The position numbers and the translations under genes were made by a program. From assembly GCF_918797505.1 (NCBI RefSeq), contig NC_092800.1:36136263-36200262 (forward strand): 64,000 bases of DNA, written 5' to 3'. Under the pieces are notes generated by a model. It did not search any database and was not told the origin of the DNA. It saw only the letters and a list, made by a program, of their open reading frames with translations. Origin of the DNA: Bemisia tabaci (taxonomy: Eukaryota; Arthropoda; Insecta; Hemiptera; Aleyrodidae). Below are positions 22,590-32,681 of the stretch, piece by piece. Every line of letters starts with the position of its first letter. Positions within the stretch are counted from its first letter, which is position 1.

Positions 22590-23200
22590 TTGATGCGATT
22601 ATTCAAACTAGCAGGTGCGACGTCAGCAGTTTTCAACCTATGATTTTGAAGTATTTGTGAAGTTTGCTGGAATTATTTTCATTTGTAATGATAAAACATT
22701 ACATAAAACCTCCTTACATCCTCCTATGATAAAGGTGACAGGCGATTTAACAATGTTTTTATGTGCTTTTCGTGTGTTATTCGTAGATATGCCAGCTTAA
22801 ATTGTTACTGCCGTATAGTTGAAATTTTTGTCAAATTTAGCTTCATATCGATGTTACGGTGAGCCGCCATCTTGTTTGTTTATTTACGGTCATAAGAGCA
22901 TCATGAAGCCTAAGAACTCGTTGACCGATCAAAAAGTGGCAAAGTTTTCCTGTAGGAAAAAAGATACGAATGGCCATACTCTGTCTATAAAGGTACTCTA
23001 GTGGACATGACAGTCAATACTGCTCGTCGATTTTTCGTTGGATAAATCAAGTGCGGCTAGGAAGCAGCGACGTTGCAAATCAAGGAGCATGTCCTGATAG
23101 TGATACCCTCTTTATCGATACATGTATTTTGATATGTATTGTAATATGATGCAAATTCGAATCTTAGGAGCCGATGACTGTTCTGGAAAACTGAGGATCT
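22590..23200. other. Unannotated stretch
   Basis: No gene or repeat copy was recognised; the longest frames are about 60 codons. Confidence 0.4.
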
Positions 23201-23524
23201 TCAGCTCTCGATATTACCGACTAAACCTCAGCGATCTGCGCCTCACCCAAACGGTCCGCGGAAAATGAGGTAAGGAAACGGTTTCAGCCGAGATGCACAT
23301 ATCCTCTCTGAAATTGAATCATCTGCAAGTCTGACGTAGCCGGGGGCCGGAGAGGCCACAGCGACGTGAGAAGTGCATTTTTCCGGCGCCATAGCTATGA
23401 ATATTTCAACCGAAAGAACCGGGCGTTCCGCCGGGTGCGGTCTCGGGAAAAAATCCTTACGAACATTCACACGTTGCCAAGTTTCTTGTTACTATATAGA
23501 CAATTTCAACCAGAATCAGCCTAA

Positions 23525-24097
23525 CGATACATACATAAAGCCGCTTCTATAGCGCCGCCTCGCGCCCTGCGACGTCCAATCGCCATTGCCCCCTATCCTC
23601 CCAGAGATCATCAAGTAATTGGCACCTGCTGATCTCCTCCTCCACCCCTTGTCGCCAACCTTTCACAGGACGTCCACGCCGTCGCCTTCCGGGAGGAACC
23701 CAATCGAAGACCTGCTTGGGCAACCGATCATCTGCCATCCTTCGCACATGTCCATACCAGACCAACTGCTTGGACCTGATATCGTGCACGATGCCCTTCT
23801 CCACACCCATTATCTCGCGTACCTTTTCATTGCAGATACGTTCTCTTCTCGATATCCCAGCAGACTTTCGCTAAAAGTCCATCTCAGTTGCCCTAAGTAT
23901 GTCTTCAGTTCTTTTCTTGAGTTGCCAGACCTCACTCCCGTAAGTTACGATACTCTTCACTATGACGTTGTAAATTTTTCTTTTGGCCTCCTTGGAGATA
24001 CTCTGGTCCCAGAAAACCCCATTTAGCATCGCAATAGCTTTCCTGCCTTGCACATTCCGATCTTTAATGGCCCGATCCAAATTTCCGTCCTTAGTTA
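23525..24097 (-). pseudogene. RTE-like non-LTR retrotransposon, C-terminal reverse-transcriptase remnant
   Basis: Read on the minus strand, the fragment begins near 24097 with LTKDGN, then runs through KRKIYN, SIVTYGSEVW, LRATEMDF, QLVWYGHVRRM and PPGRRRRGRPVKGW before a stop at about 23547. These blocks are the conserved region after the polymerase domain in endonuclease/reverse-transcriptase proteins of RTE-type LINEs. An in-frame TAG at 23871-23873 replaces the codon after MDF (tryptophan is usual in relatives as I recall). No frameshift is seen around it. Endonuclease and catalytic polymerase parts are absent: it is 5'-truncated, as usual for LINE copies. The 3' end near 23525 shows TATGTATGTAT, a short-repeat tail typical of RTE. 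It is dead as a protein source. Confidence 0.88.
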
Positions 24098-24289
24098 ACT
24101 AAACTCCCTGCGATACATTTTGCAATTATAGGAACTACAATGTCTGGCTCGTCCGTAAAAAACACATATTTGCCGTTAAAAACTTCAGTAATTGATGTCA
24201 TTCTGTGTTACTTTTTTCGTGTCAGGTCAACCAAAAGGACTTGGTTGCTCAACACGATTGTGTGTTAAACAATCGACCCAAACCGTAGG

Positions 24290-24344
24290 CCGAATATGGG
24301 GCAACATTTGGACGTTCATACGGCATTTTTCCTTAGCACGGCAG
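24290..24344. mobile_element. Family F right-half fragment
   Basis: GCAACATTTGGACGTTCATACGGC-type sequence ends in TTTCCTTAGCACGGCAG at 24344. The left half is missing; upstream sequence is unrelated. Confidence 0.75.
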
Positions 24345-24439
24345 AATAGTACTTCGTCCAACTTATTCGATTTCTGAAAATTTGGCGGTTACGCTTCTCT
24401 TCGAATAACTCGCTCAATTTTTCAATGCGCTTCCGGAAA

Positions 24440-25070
24440 CTTTACGAGGAACTACTCATAACTTTCCTTAAAATTAAATACCTGATGGTTGAAAATTTGA
24501 CAGCTTTCGCGTACTCGCGCAGCGCTCTCCCCGAGTGCGGCAGCGATGCTCCCTGCATATCCTCCCGACCTGCATAGGTTTCGAATTTTATCCCCCTCTC
24601 CTTCCCACCCCTGCATCCCCCTGCATCCCCCTGCATCCCCCAGGCCCCACCGCAACAGAGCGCGACTCCGTATGCATGGAAAGTTGGACGGCTTTGAGAG
24701 TCGAGCCGGTGAGATGAGCTCCCCTCCCGAGCCAACTTCATGAGCAGCGTTGCCAAACTGCCCGTCGGAATCCGGGTTTCGAGGGGGTGGGACGAGCGAT
24801 CTGGCAAGCGGCTATCGGTTCCCGGCGAGATGAAAGGTGGGAAGTGTTAAGACGTCGGGCTTTTGAATGCGCGCCCTGTCGTCGGCGTCGCGTCGGGAGC
24901 CTGGAAGTTGGGAGCTGCGACAACCGGAAACCAATTTCGAGGAGCGGGGCCTCGGTTATTATCAGCCGATGCCTCATAATTACGCCCATTAGTCGGGAGC
25001 ATGGCCTGACGCGGAAGCTTCGGTGGAGACGGCCTCTGCGAGGGATGTCTGTATAAGTTGACACAATTCT
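24440..25070. other. GC-richer island with a CCCCCTGCAT minisatellite
   Basis: This is a strongly GC-rich, single-copy-looking block. At 24605-24641 the 10-base unit CTGCATCCCC is repeated three times. Frames of 89-121 codons overlap on both strands, which is expected for GC-rich DNA poor in stop codons; none resembles a known protein. Confidence 0.35.
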
Positions 25071-25120
25071 TGAAACTGTTAGTTGCTATCACGGTAAGAT
25101 AAGACAAGGGAACCCCTCCT

Positions 25121-25393
25121 GTGGGCCGATTATTGAAATTTATAGACAAAGCTATAGACAAAGAAGATGTAAGGAGTGTAGAGCGATCCTATTGGTCGAG
25201 ATGGGTGGTTCTTATAGACTAAAGGGATAAATAATGGACTAACTATCGGGTCTCTCGTGGGTTGCCGTTAGTTAGTCTATTACCTACGTCCTTTGCTCAT
25301 CGAAGCCACCCGCTCCCACAAATAGGATCCCTCCATATCATGTTTGTCTTCTTTGTCTATTGCCTTGCCTATCAATTTCAATAATCAGTCCAC
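25121..25393 (+). mobile_element. Family E MITE, copy E1
   Basis: GTGGGCCGATTATTGAAATT opens and AATTTCAATAATCAGTCCAC closes this 273-bp element. Inner arms TAGACAAAG...CTTTGTCTA continue the palindrome. The centre reads GGGTCTCTCGTGGGTTGCCG. Copies are at 27074 (inverted) and 47056. The target duplication is unclear. Confidence 0.85.
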
Positions 25394-25464
25394 TGTGCCA
25401 TGCTAAGACAACGTATTGACGGTGAAACTGCAAAATGCGTATCTCGGTCGCGGTGTTTCGTAAT

Positions 25465-25620
25465 GGAAATGTTGCGTGTATGAGGAATTTGCGATTTGAC
25501 TGTTGATTCACATGTAAAAGTTCGCGAGAAACACGATGGTGTCACTGGTTTTCTCTGAAATCAACTCCCAAGCTCAAAAAAAGCTCTCAAGTTGTGGCCA
25601 AAATGGAGGGGATATCCCAC
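25465..25620 (+). mobile_element. Partial family K copy directly before K1
   Basis: GGAAATGTTGCGTGTATGAGG to GGGGATATCCCACCA repeats the left 155 bp of K1 in the same orientation, ending just where K1 begins. It is a tandem partial duplication or an element cut by K1. Confidence 0.85.
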
Positions 25621-25626
25621 CAATGG

Positions 25627-26132
25627 GGGAAGATGTTGCATGCGTGAGGAATTTGCGATTTGACTGTTGATTCACATGTAAAAGTTTGCGAGAAACACGA
25701 TGGTGCCACTGGTTTTCTTTGAAATCAACTCCCAAGCTCAAAAAAAGCTCTCGAGTTGAGGTCAAAATGGAGGGGGTATCCCACGCTATCCTGAGAGTCC
25801 ACCTCTACATCAAAACAAACTCTCCATGCACAGATGGGGAGCAAATACATTAGCAGGGTTGCCGTGTTTTCAGTTTTAGAGTCCCCAAATAAAGTGGCAG
25901 CCCTGTCAATGTATTTGCTCCCTATCTTTGCATAGAGAGGTTGTCTTGATGTAGAGATGGACTCTCAGAATAGCGTGGGATATCCCCTCCATTTTGGCCT
26001 CAACTCAAGAGCTTTTTTGAGCTTGGGAGTTGATTTCGGAGAAAACCAGGGGCCACATTGTGTTTTTCGCGAACTTTTACATAAGAACCAACAGTCAAAT
26101 CGCAAATTCCTCACACATGCTGCAACATCTCC
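25627..26132. mobile_element. Family K foldback element, copy K1
   Basis: A near-complete 506-bp palindrome. Left arm GATGTTGCATGCGTGAGG, right arm CACACATGCTGCAACATCTC, and internal pairs AAAATGGAGGGG / CCCCTCCATTTT and ACTCTCCATGC / GCATAGAGAG. The centre is near GCCGTGTTTTCAGTTTTAG (about 25870). A second copy, K2, is at 63185. No coding capacity. Confidence 0.85.
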
Positions 26133-27073
26133 ATTCCCGCTCCCCTTTTATTTTTTAAAAGAAGACTGAACGAACATCATGGCTTGAAGTTTTCACAGAA
26201 TTTTCTTCATTAGCAGAGGAAAAATCACTGAAGTTTTAAAAAGAAATGACGTTCTGCAGTTTCCCCATATAGAAAATAATTAAAATATGATAGGTAGTAT
26301 GCAACGTAGCAAAGCGGGATACGCAACTCTGCAGTTTTACCATCGATATGGAAATATGATTGTGCTATACTTCGGGAATTGATTTGTTGGGTCTATGTAA
26401 GACTTTCCTCGTTCTCTGACAGTTTCTTTGAAACACCCTTTTTCCGCTTCAGGTTCGTCAAAAATTTGGGTTTTTTACCAGAAATATGTCTATGATTTGT
26501 CTGAGCGCCAAAGGTTGGTAAAAATTTAGTCGCTGAAGTAATTTGATTCCATTTTGTAACAAGGAACTAGATACTATTTTTGACTCAAGTCAGTCAGAAA
26601 AATTAGTTCCTTTTTACTGAATGAAGTCATATTTTTAGCATAACTTTCATTTGTTTGTCGTTTTAAAAAGTTCACGCTTTCATAAAAAGGTGGTGTGTAC
26701 ATGATGCCTTAATTAAAAATAGGTGTAACTTTAAAAGTAAAGATCTTGCAAACCACCTTCCAATGAACACGTGGATAGCTTAAACGACGAAAAGAAAACA
26801 CGCTAAAAATTACCACCATCAATGGCGAATTGACTCAAAATGAGACCGAATTTAAAACACAACTGAAGAGATGGGGAGGGGGGATTTCTGTCCCTCGATA
26901 ATGGCCTTGTCAGTAGTCCTTCAGATTTCAAAAACAGAAGTAAAGTTGAAACGAAAACTGAATGATGATGAGGGACCGACGAGGGGACTTTCCCAACTTA
27001 TTATCCTCCCCTTGAAACTCTCTGTACTGAACCGAACGCAAACTCTACCGAAATCGACAAAAACAATTGGACT
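26133..27073. other. Unannotated AT-rich stretch
   Basis: The first 100 bases (to about 26230) weakly resemble family CC sequence at 63720-63830 (AACATCAT..(C)TTGAAGTTTT). The rest has no recognised feature. Confidence 0.35.
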
Positions 27074-27349
27074 GAGGGCTGATTATTGACATTGATGGAC
27101 AAATAGGTATAGACAAAGAGGACCAATTGGAAATGTAGGGATCCTATTAGTGGAAGAAGGTGGTTGCAATGGACTAAGGAGGTAGGTAATAAAGTATAAC
27201 TAACGGCACCCCACGAGAGACCCTATAGCTGGTCCATCATTTATCCCCTTAATCTATAAGAACCACCCATTTCAACCAATAGGAACGCTCCTTGCTCTTA
27301 AGGTCTTCTTTGTCTAGCGCTTTGTCTATCAATGTCAACAACCAGACCG
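27074..27349 (-). mobile_element. Family E MITE, copy E2
   Basis: GAGGGCTGATTATTGACATT and AATGTCAACAACCAGACC are diverged E termini. The interior (ACTAACGGCACCCCACGAGAGACCC) is the reverse of E1. About 275 bp. Confidence 0.8.
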
Positions 27350-27599
27350 AAGGTGCACTCACTATGCCACCCGAAAAGAAAGCAAGAACAAAAATATTTT
27401 CTTCGGCATAGATAAAGAGCAAAGTTGCACAATCTTAGCAGCATTGCAAGCCCTGCAGGCCTTTTAACCGGAGATGCCCTAAATTGGAAAATAGTCTTCG
27501 AAGTATCAGATGCACCTGGGCTAAAAACCACAGCGCACACACTAAAAACATTTACCCGATGGACGTTAAAGTTAGTACGTGTGCACTTTGCAGTGCACT

Positions 27600-28170
27600 T
27601 CTCATGTCCTTCCAGCGAAAGTTCTTAAGTGTTCCTGTTCGCGAGTATTTACCGACCGGCGGAAGAATTTCCGGCATGGTGTGCCGCAGGGTTGCCAAGT
27701 CGTACGAATAAACGTGGATATTTTAAACGGGTTAAATGGAGAGGAATGCCGATTCTTCGGCACCATATGGCAAAAATGGTGTGCTAGTCCCGTGTGCGCT
27801 CACTTGTTGATCGCTTGTTAACCTCCTTCGAGCGTAAATTTGAACTTTCTGCGCGGCGTTGCCAAACGCCACCGAGTTATTCTCGAATTTCAGGGGGAGA
27901 CCCTGGGGATTTCCGCGAATCGCGGCAACGGGATCGTCTCGCGTAAAGTTCCTGATGATTCCGCCGAGCCTCAATTTTCGGGGTAATTCGTCGCCTACCT
28001 GACATAAGGGCGTAACTACACTCGACGATGAGCCCTGTTGCACATATAACTCGATGTTTTCCCGGACTCATCTCAAATTGTAGTTACGCCCTTTTGTCAG
28101 ACAAGTGACGAATTCAACACTCACTTGAGTTTCGGGAGGCGAAACAGACGAAGTTCCATCCACCTGACGT
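27600..28170. other. GC-richer island containing a 130-bp inverted repeat
   Basis: This single-copy-looking block has no recognised frame. It carries the inverted repeat annotated separately and two GTTGCCAA strings (27691, 27853). Confidence 0.35.
27984..28113. repeat. Inverted repeat around AGGGCGTAACTACA
   Basis: Left AATTCGTCGCCTACCTGACATAAGGGCG-type arm (kept to its core AAGGGCGTAACTACA, about 28007-28020) pairs with TGTAGTTACGCCCTT at 28079-28093. Outer parts AATTCGTC and GACGAATT also pair. It looks like a short MITE; no second copy in this window. Confidence 0.7.
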
Positions 28171-28443
28171 TCCTCGGAAGAATGAACTTCACTCAGGTTC
28201 GAAATTTGCTCGAGGCTTTGCTATAGTTTCGAGGTTTGCTTCCACACGACAAACATCGGCTGCGTTACTGAGGCGTGTTCGTGAAGACGCAGACACTTTG
28301 ATTGTTTTCGAACGGTATTGTCGCTGTCTCGGTGAGATTAATTTTCCACGAACGCGGTTTTATCATCTAAAGATATTAAGGTTCCCTAAGTTGGGATCTG
28401 TTTCTTGAGGTTATGAAAATTCCTACACTATCGTCTTAACACA

Positions 28444-28677
28444 CACTGGGGGAAAAAAACACATTGGATCTAGAGTCCAGACTCATGAAAACATTGACAA
28501 GAAAAAATACTCTTGATTCAATCGGATTTTTGCTTGAATCAAAACGAAATCCGCTTAAATTAAGAGGCTTGGTTCTTGATTTCAGCTAGATTCTGATTGA
28601 ATCAAGAGTACTTTTTCTTGTCGATGTTTTTGAGAGTCTGGACTCTAGATCCAATGTGTTTTTTTTTTTTTCCAGTT
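28444..28677. mobile_element. Family B MITE, copy B2
   Basis: The element runs from CACTGGGGGAAAAAAACAC to a TTTTTTTTCCAGT-t right end, with inverted arms ACACATTGGATCTAGAGTC / GACTCTAGATCCAATGTGT. If the last base is a G-to-T change, the flanks aacaCA and CAcgg form a 2-bp CA duplication. This places the insertion on the terminal CA of the adjoining element Z. Confidence 0.8.
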
Positions 28678-29136
28678 CACGGAGAAAAAAATTTTGTTCA
28701 TACTGAGCACCAGATTGTTTAAGGTCAAGTAAAAGACGTTTTCGGTCACAGAAACTGAATTTTGATTCAACTGACCAGAATTCGAAGAAAACCGAAAGCT
28801 TCGGCTACGAACCAGAAAACTTCGGGGTTAAATGGACCGCGTGTTAAACAGAAAGGGACCAAGCCACATCAGTTTATGCTATCTTCAATTGAAAGATATA
28901 ATTTTTTAGGTGAAAACAGTTGTGCGGATTTTTGTGCACATTTCAGTGAATATTCTGCGTAGTAAGATGCAAATCTCTTAAAATTTGTAAAATAATTCGC
29001 ACAAACATATATCCCTTGCAAAAATACCCAGTTAAATTTGGCAATCGGTGACATGGTTTGAATCCATTCTGCTAGACGCGGTCCAAATATACACGTATCA
29101 TTTCAGTCCCTGTAACAGTATATTTGTTTCTCAGTG
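28678..29136. mobile_element. Family Z element (CACGG/CAGTG ends) hosting G1
   Basis: It starts CACGGAGAAAAAAATTTTG and ends TTTGTTTCTCAGTG. Removing B2 (with one CA) leaves left flank aaca and right flank cagag, a shared CA. Element G1 (28834-29084) is nested inside. Internal GAAAACCGAAAG / GAACCAGAAAACTTCG strings repeat. It is one copy only, so the limits rest on the ends and duplication. Confidence 0.55.
28834..29084. mobile_element. Family G MITE, copy G1, nested in Z
   Basis: GGACCGCGTGTTAAACAG and the inverse TGCTAGACGCGGTCC bound 251 bp. Flanks AAAT on both sides give a 4-bp duplication. Subterminal CCAAGCCACATCAG pairs with GGTGACATGG, more diverged than in G2. Confidence 0.85.
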
Positions 29137-29261
29137 CAGAGCGTTAACTAAAAATCTGGCGTGAAATATCAGTTTTTGGAATGATGAACCTTTTCAAAAA
29201 AAAACCTGTCAAAAAGTATGATGAAAATTTGAGGAAGTTGGGAGGCAATTAATCTATAATT

Positions 29262-29560
29262 TACTTAAAAATTACTTAAAAATCAGCACAATTTTGAAAA
29301 GAAATTGTGCTGGCACATTCTTGTAAAGAAAATATATTGTTTGAGTCAATTTAGCACTATTGGAATAGAGTTGCTAGTAGGAAACTATTGAGCATTTGTA
29401 TTAGGGAATTTCACTGATTTTTCTTCTGATTATACCTTAAAAATCAGCAAAATTTCGAATAGAAATTTTGCTGGCACATTCTTGTAAAAAAAAATTATTG
29501 TTTGAATCAATTTAGCACTATTGGGAAAGAGTTGCGTTCTTTTGTCTGAAGAATTTTGAA
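29262..29560 (+). repeat. Tandem duplication, 161-bp period
   Basis: AAAAATCAGCA...AATTGTGCTGGCACATTCTTG and GAATCAATTTAGCACTATTGG-like blocks occur twice, anchored by AATCAGCA at 29281 and 29442. Each unit ends TAGAGTTGC or AAGAGTTGC. No coding frame. Confidence 0.85.
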
Positions 29561-29789
29561 ATGCAACCACTCTCTTTCGAAGACACGTCCTCTTCCTTCC
29601 CTTCCAAACACATCCAGAACCTCACAAAGGCTTAAAAATTGAATTCCAGGTGAGGCTTTTTGACACGTTCTAGTTGCAGGCTGATAGTGTGATGCAAGCA
29701 GTTGGAATCAGTATTCCAGTGCTCATGTCTTTCCAGGTCGGCGGAAATGAGCCTGAATGCGCACACTTCCTCGCGGATAGGGAGGTACC

Positions 29790-29860
29790 CTGGTACCGTG
29801 CTAAGGGGGGAAATGCACGTTCTTACAGACGTTACAAAATTGCACTTAAAACATAGATTA
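29790..29860. mobile_element. Possible family F left-end fragment
   Basis: CTGGTACCGTGCTAAGG with downstream GTTCTTACAGACGTTACAAAATT resembles a diverged F left end. No right end follows. Confidence 0.4.
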
Positions 29861-30201
29861 TTTGGAAAATTTGTGTGTACTATACTATAAGATTTTCAAA
29901 GAATGGTACTTGATATTCAAGTAGCATATACATATTCTTAGAAAAAAGTCAGCTTTTTTTGGATATAGGTAGACATTGGAGGACGAAGTTCAAAATCACG
30001 TGTCACCGATTGCGAAGTTCTAGACTTCCTACCATACTTAATTTTACAATCGAAAAACTAGTAACCCTGGTAAAAATTGGCAGTAGAATCTGTGTTCCAA
30101 AATACTGTAGACCTACGGTCGGCAGTAAGATTTCCTATCATCATCATATATATTAACTCCGAGACCTCCTAAATTTGCGTATCTACTATTGCTTAGTTGC
30201 A

Positions 30202-30480
30202 GCGTTCTACCGGGCCGATTTTCATGATTTTTGCGGCTATCGACGGGCAATGTCTCTAGATGAACCCGCTTTGTTCAGATATTTAAAATATGACCAGGTT
30301 TTTTTATATGACATGGTAAAAATTTGAATGTTCCCATTCAAACAATGTAATTTACATTTTTTGTCATAGTTCGTTTGAGCGTTCTACTTGGCTGATTTCC
30401 ATGATTTTTGCGGGTATCGACAGAAAATAGGCCCTAAATGAGCCCGCTTTAATTGAATTTTGGAAAAAGGACCCAGATTT
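30202..30480 (+). repeat. Tandem duplication, 177-bp period
   Basis: GCGTTCTAC..GGC(C/T)GATTT.CATG then ATTTTTGCGG.TATCGAC starts at 30202 and 30379; AATGAGCCCGCTTT-like sequence follows each. The second unit is cut short. Confidence 0.85.
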
Positions 30481-30899
30481 CTTTAAGAGTATACCTGGGA
30501 GCTTAGAAAAGGGGCAAAATTTGAAATTCACCCAATACATTCCTCTCTAAAATAAAAATTAGCACTGGAGATTCTGAGACATTGCAACCAAGAAGTGCCC
30601 TTTCTGCAATCTGCACCGAACGCCTTAATTTCGACTCCCTTCGGAAACGCACGCTTACCTTGCACTCTGTAGTCCAAACGTGATAGACGAGACACGGTGT
30701 ACGTTTCATGGATGATACAAAGTCACAGGGGACGCACACCGTCCCTCCGCTGACAAAACAACGTATCTGCACTTCGAGATGACCTACGCCATCCGTAAGA
30801 ACCCACGTTTTCTAGGGCTCGCCTAAAAACGAGGTTACGCTTTTAAGCGAGGCGTCGCGCGAGGGGGTTGTAAGTCACCACAAGCTCCGAGCATGCGGG
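30481..30899. other. Unannotated; GC-richer toward 30900
   Basis: No gene is recognised. One minus-strand 89-codon frame (30503-30772) has no family resemblance. Confidence 0.35.
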
Positions 30900-30951
30900 C
30901 ATACGTTACGCGAAATCTAAATTCTGCCCCCGATCTGTCCCGAAAGGAGAT

Positions 30952-31458
30952 CTGCCACGCGTGCTAAGGAAAAACGCCGTATGAACATTCGAGAGGTGCC
31001 AAATTTCCCTTCATCAAACATGTAGTTTTGAAGACATTCGTGTATATTTGGACCGCGTTTAATAGAAAGGAACCAAGCCACATCAGCTATTGCCAAATTT
31101 AACTGGGGGATTTAATTTTTTGCGAGAGGGCGTTTCTGTGGATTCCTTTGAAAAATTTAAGGAATTTGCTTCGTACTGTGAAGGAAATTCGCACAAAAAT
31201 CCGCACTATCGTTTTCATATAAAAAATTGAATTGCCAAATTAAATTTGGCAATAGCTAATGTGGCTTGTTTCGTTTCTGTTTAACGCGGTCCATTTTTCC
31301 TTTAAATTTTCAGATATTTTACGTAGATTAAATTGCGTGCAAAACGTCCTGAAAATTTTGGGGAAAATATTCACAATTTTTCTAATAAATTCGGTCTTTA
31401 TCGATAGAGACTTGGCAACGTCTGACGGCTCATATGGCGTTCTTCCATAGCATGGCAG
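30952..31458. mobile_element. Family F MITE, copy F6, carrying nested G2
   Basis: CTGCCACGCGTGCTAAGG to CTTCCATAGCATGGCAG. The F body is split at 31049/31293 by G2. The intact tandem partner F7 shows the uninterrupted sequence at this point. Confidence 0.9.
31050..31292. mobile_element. Family G MITE, copy G2, with proven ATTT duplication
   Basis: GGACCGCGTTTAATAGAAAG and CTGTTTAACGCGGTCC are the ends of this 243-bp copy. It sits as gtatATTT|G2|ATTTttcc; copy F7 has gtatATTTttcc at the same place. The 4-bp duplication is thus shown directly. Inner arms GCCACATCAGCTATTGCC / GGCAATAGCTAATGTGGC are almost exact. Confidence 0.95.
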
Positions 31459-31510
31459 CATACGCTACGCGAAATCTAAATTCTGCCCCCGGTCTGTCTC
31501 GAAAGGAGAT

Positions 31511-32301
31511 CTGCCGCGCTAAGGAAAAACGCCGTATGAACATTCGAGAGTTGCCAAATTTCCCTTCATCAAACATGTATTTTTGAAGACATTCATGTAT
31601 ATTTTTCCTTTAAATTTTCAGATATTTTACGTAGATTAAATTGCGTGCAAAATTTCTGAAAATTTTGGAGAGAAATATTCACAATGGACCACTGGGCAAG
31701 GTACGAATTTAAGGATTCTGATAAATGTTTCTAAACCAGAATTTTATGTAGAACTCGATTCTTGCATCGAAAATCGCCGAAATTATTTCCTATCCATGAT
31801 ATTGACGTTTTTATTTTACATGGGTCACATGCAGGAAATTTGAATTGCCCGATTGTGATTGTGAGTCCAATCGCGTATTACAACGGTTTTGGCAGACTTT
31901 CTCGATCCACCACTGTTTATTTCCCACCCTGTTGTTCAAACTATAAACAACTTGCTACAGCTGAGCCAAAGCTTCAAGATTGAGGTTGCTTGGTTTTCAT
32001 ATTGCAGGGAATGGCATGGTAATTTTTAGTGTGCGATTTGACTCACCTAGAGACCATTGAGTTTTCATGAGCGGGAGGTTTGAATTTACGCGTCAAAAAC
32101 ATTAAATATATTTGTTAGAAGTTAATTTCAGTAATTTTCGTTGCACAAATCGTGTTTTACGTACAATTTTGAATAAGAAACATGTTTCAGAATGATCAAT
32201 TCCGTACCTTGTCTTGTGGCTCATTTTTCTAATAAAGGTTTTTATCGATGTAAACTTGGCAACGTCTGACGGCTCATACGGCGTTCTTCCGTAGCATGAC
32301 A
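31511..32301. mobile_element. Family F MITE, copy F7, carrying nested H2
   Basis: CTGCCGCGCTAAGG to TTCTTCCGTAGCATGaCA. The body is split at 31684/32224 by H2. F6 has the empty site. The right terminus is slightly decayed. Confidence 0.88.
31685..32223. mobile_element. Family H MITE, copy H2, nested in F7
   Basis: TGGACCACTGGGCAAGGTAC to GTACCTTGTCTTGTGGCTCA, 539 bp. The empty site in F6 reads cacaattttt, so either AT was duplicated or the element (T...A) entered between AA and TT with no duplication. The internal palindrome is as in the other H copies. Confidence 0.92.
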
Positions 32302-32356
32302 TATGCATACGGTTCGCGAAATCTAAATTCTGTCCCCGGTCTGTCTCGAAAGGAGC

Positions 32357-32681
32357 TCGCCAACTTCATCTTTCGGCGATGATGCATTAGACGCACCGCC
32401 AAGGGATATAAATCAAGGGTCCCGAGTGCAGGGACAAACATCGAACTTCCCCCGCCCTGAATTTTAAATACTCTTCGCGAGTATCTCGGTATTCGTGTCG
32501 GGCGTCCCGTCTAATTACTTTTATCAGAAAATGACTCGGCTGGGGGGCTGCAGCGGCGGAAATGGAGTTGTGTGCATGAGGCTTTATGAAAAACGACGTA
32601 TCGCTCGGAGCCAGAGGAGTAAAATGGATTACATTTTGCAGTAAGAAGCCACTCTCTCTGGTCCATTTTAGAAAGAACATA
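32357..32681. other. Unannotated GC-richer patch
   Basis: A 97-codon minus-strand frame (32387-32680) has no recognisable motif. The string ATTACATTTTGCA at about 32630 resembles part of the foldback at 38228. Confidence 0.35.

Larger units (their letters stand above)
30900..32356 (+). repeat. Tandem duplication of a 52-bp flank plus family F, with later insertions
   Basis: A 52-bp sequence (CATACG.TACGCGAAATC ... CGAAAGGAGAT) is found at 30900, 31459 and 32306. Between the copies lie two F elements. Subtracting the nested G2 and H2 leaves repeat units of about 310 bp. The three flank copies and two F copies therefore arose by tandem duplication before G2 and H2 arrived. Confidence 0.9.

Noticed and set aside
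23460..23510. Another family F left end (TTACGAACATTCACACGTTGCCAAG)
   Set aside because: Only a short similarity to the inner arm; no terminal CTGCCGTGC and no right half.
24787..25064. Overlapping arginine-rich frames in the GC-rich island
   Set aside because: Open on several phases of both strands, as expected where stop codons are rare; no known protein.
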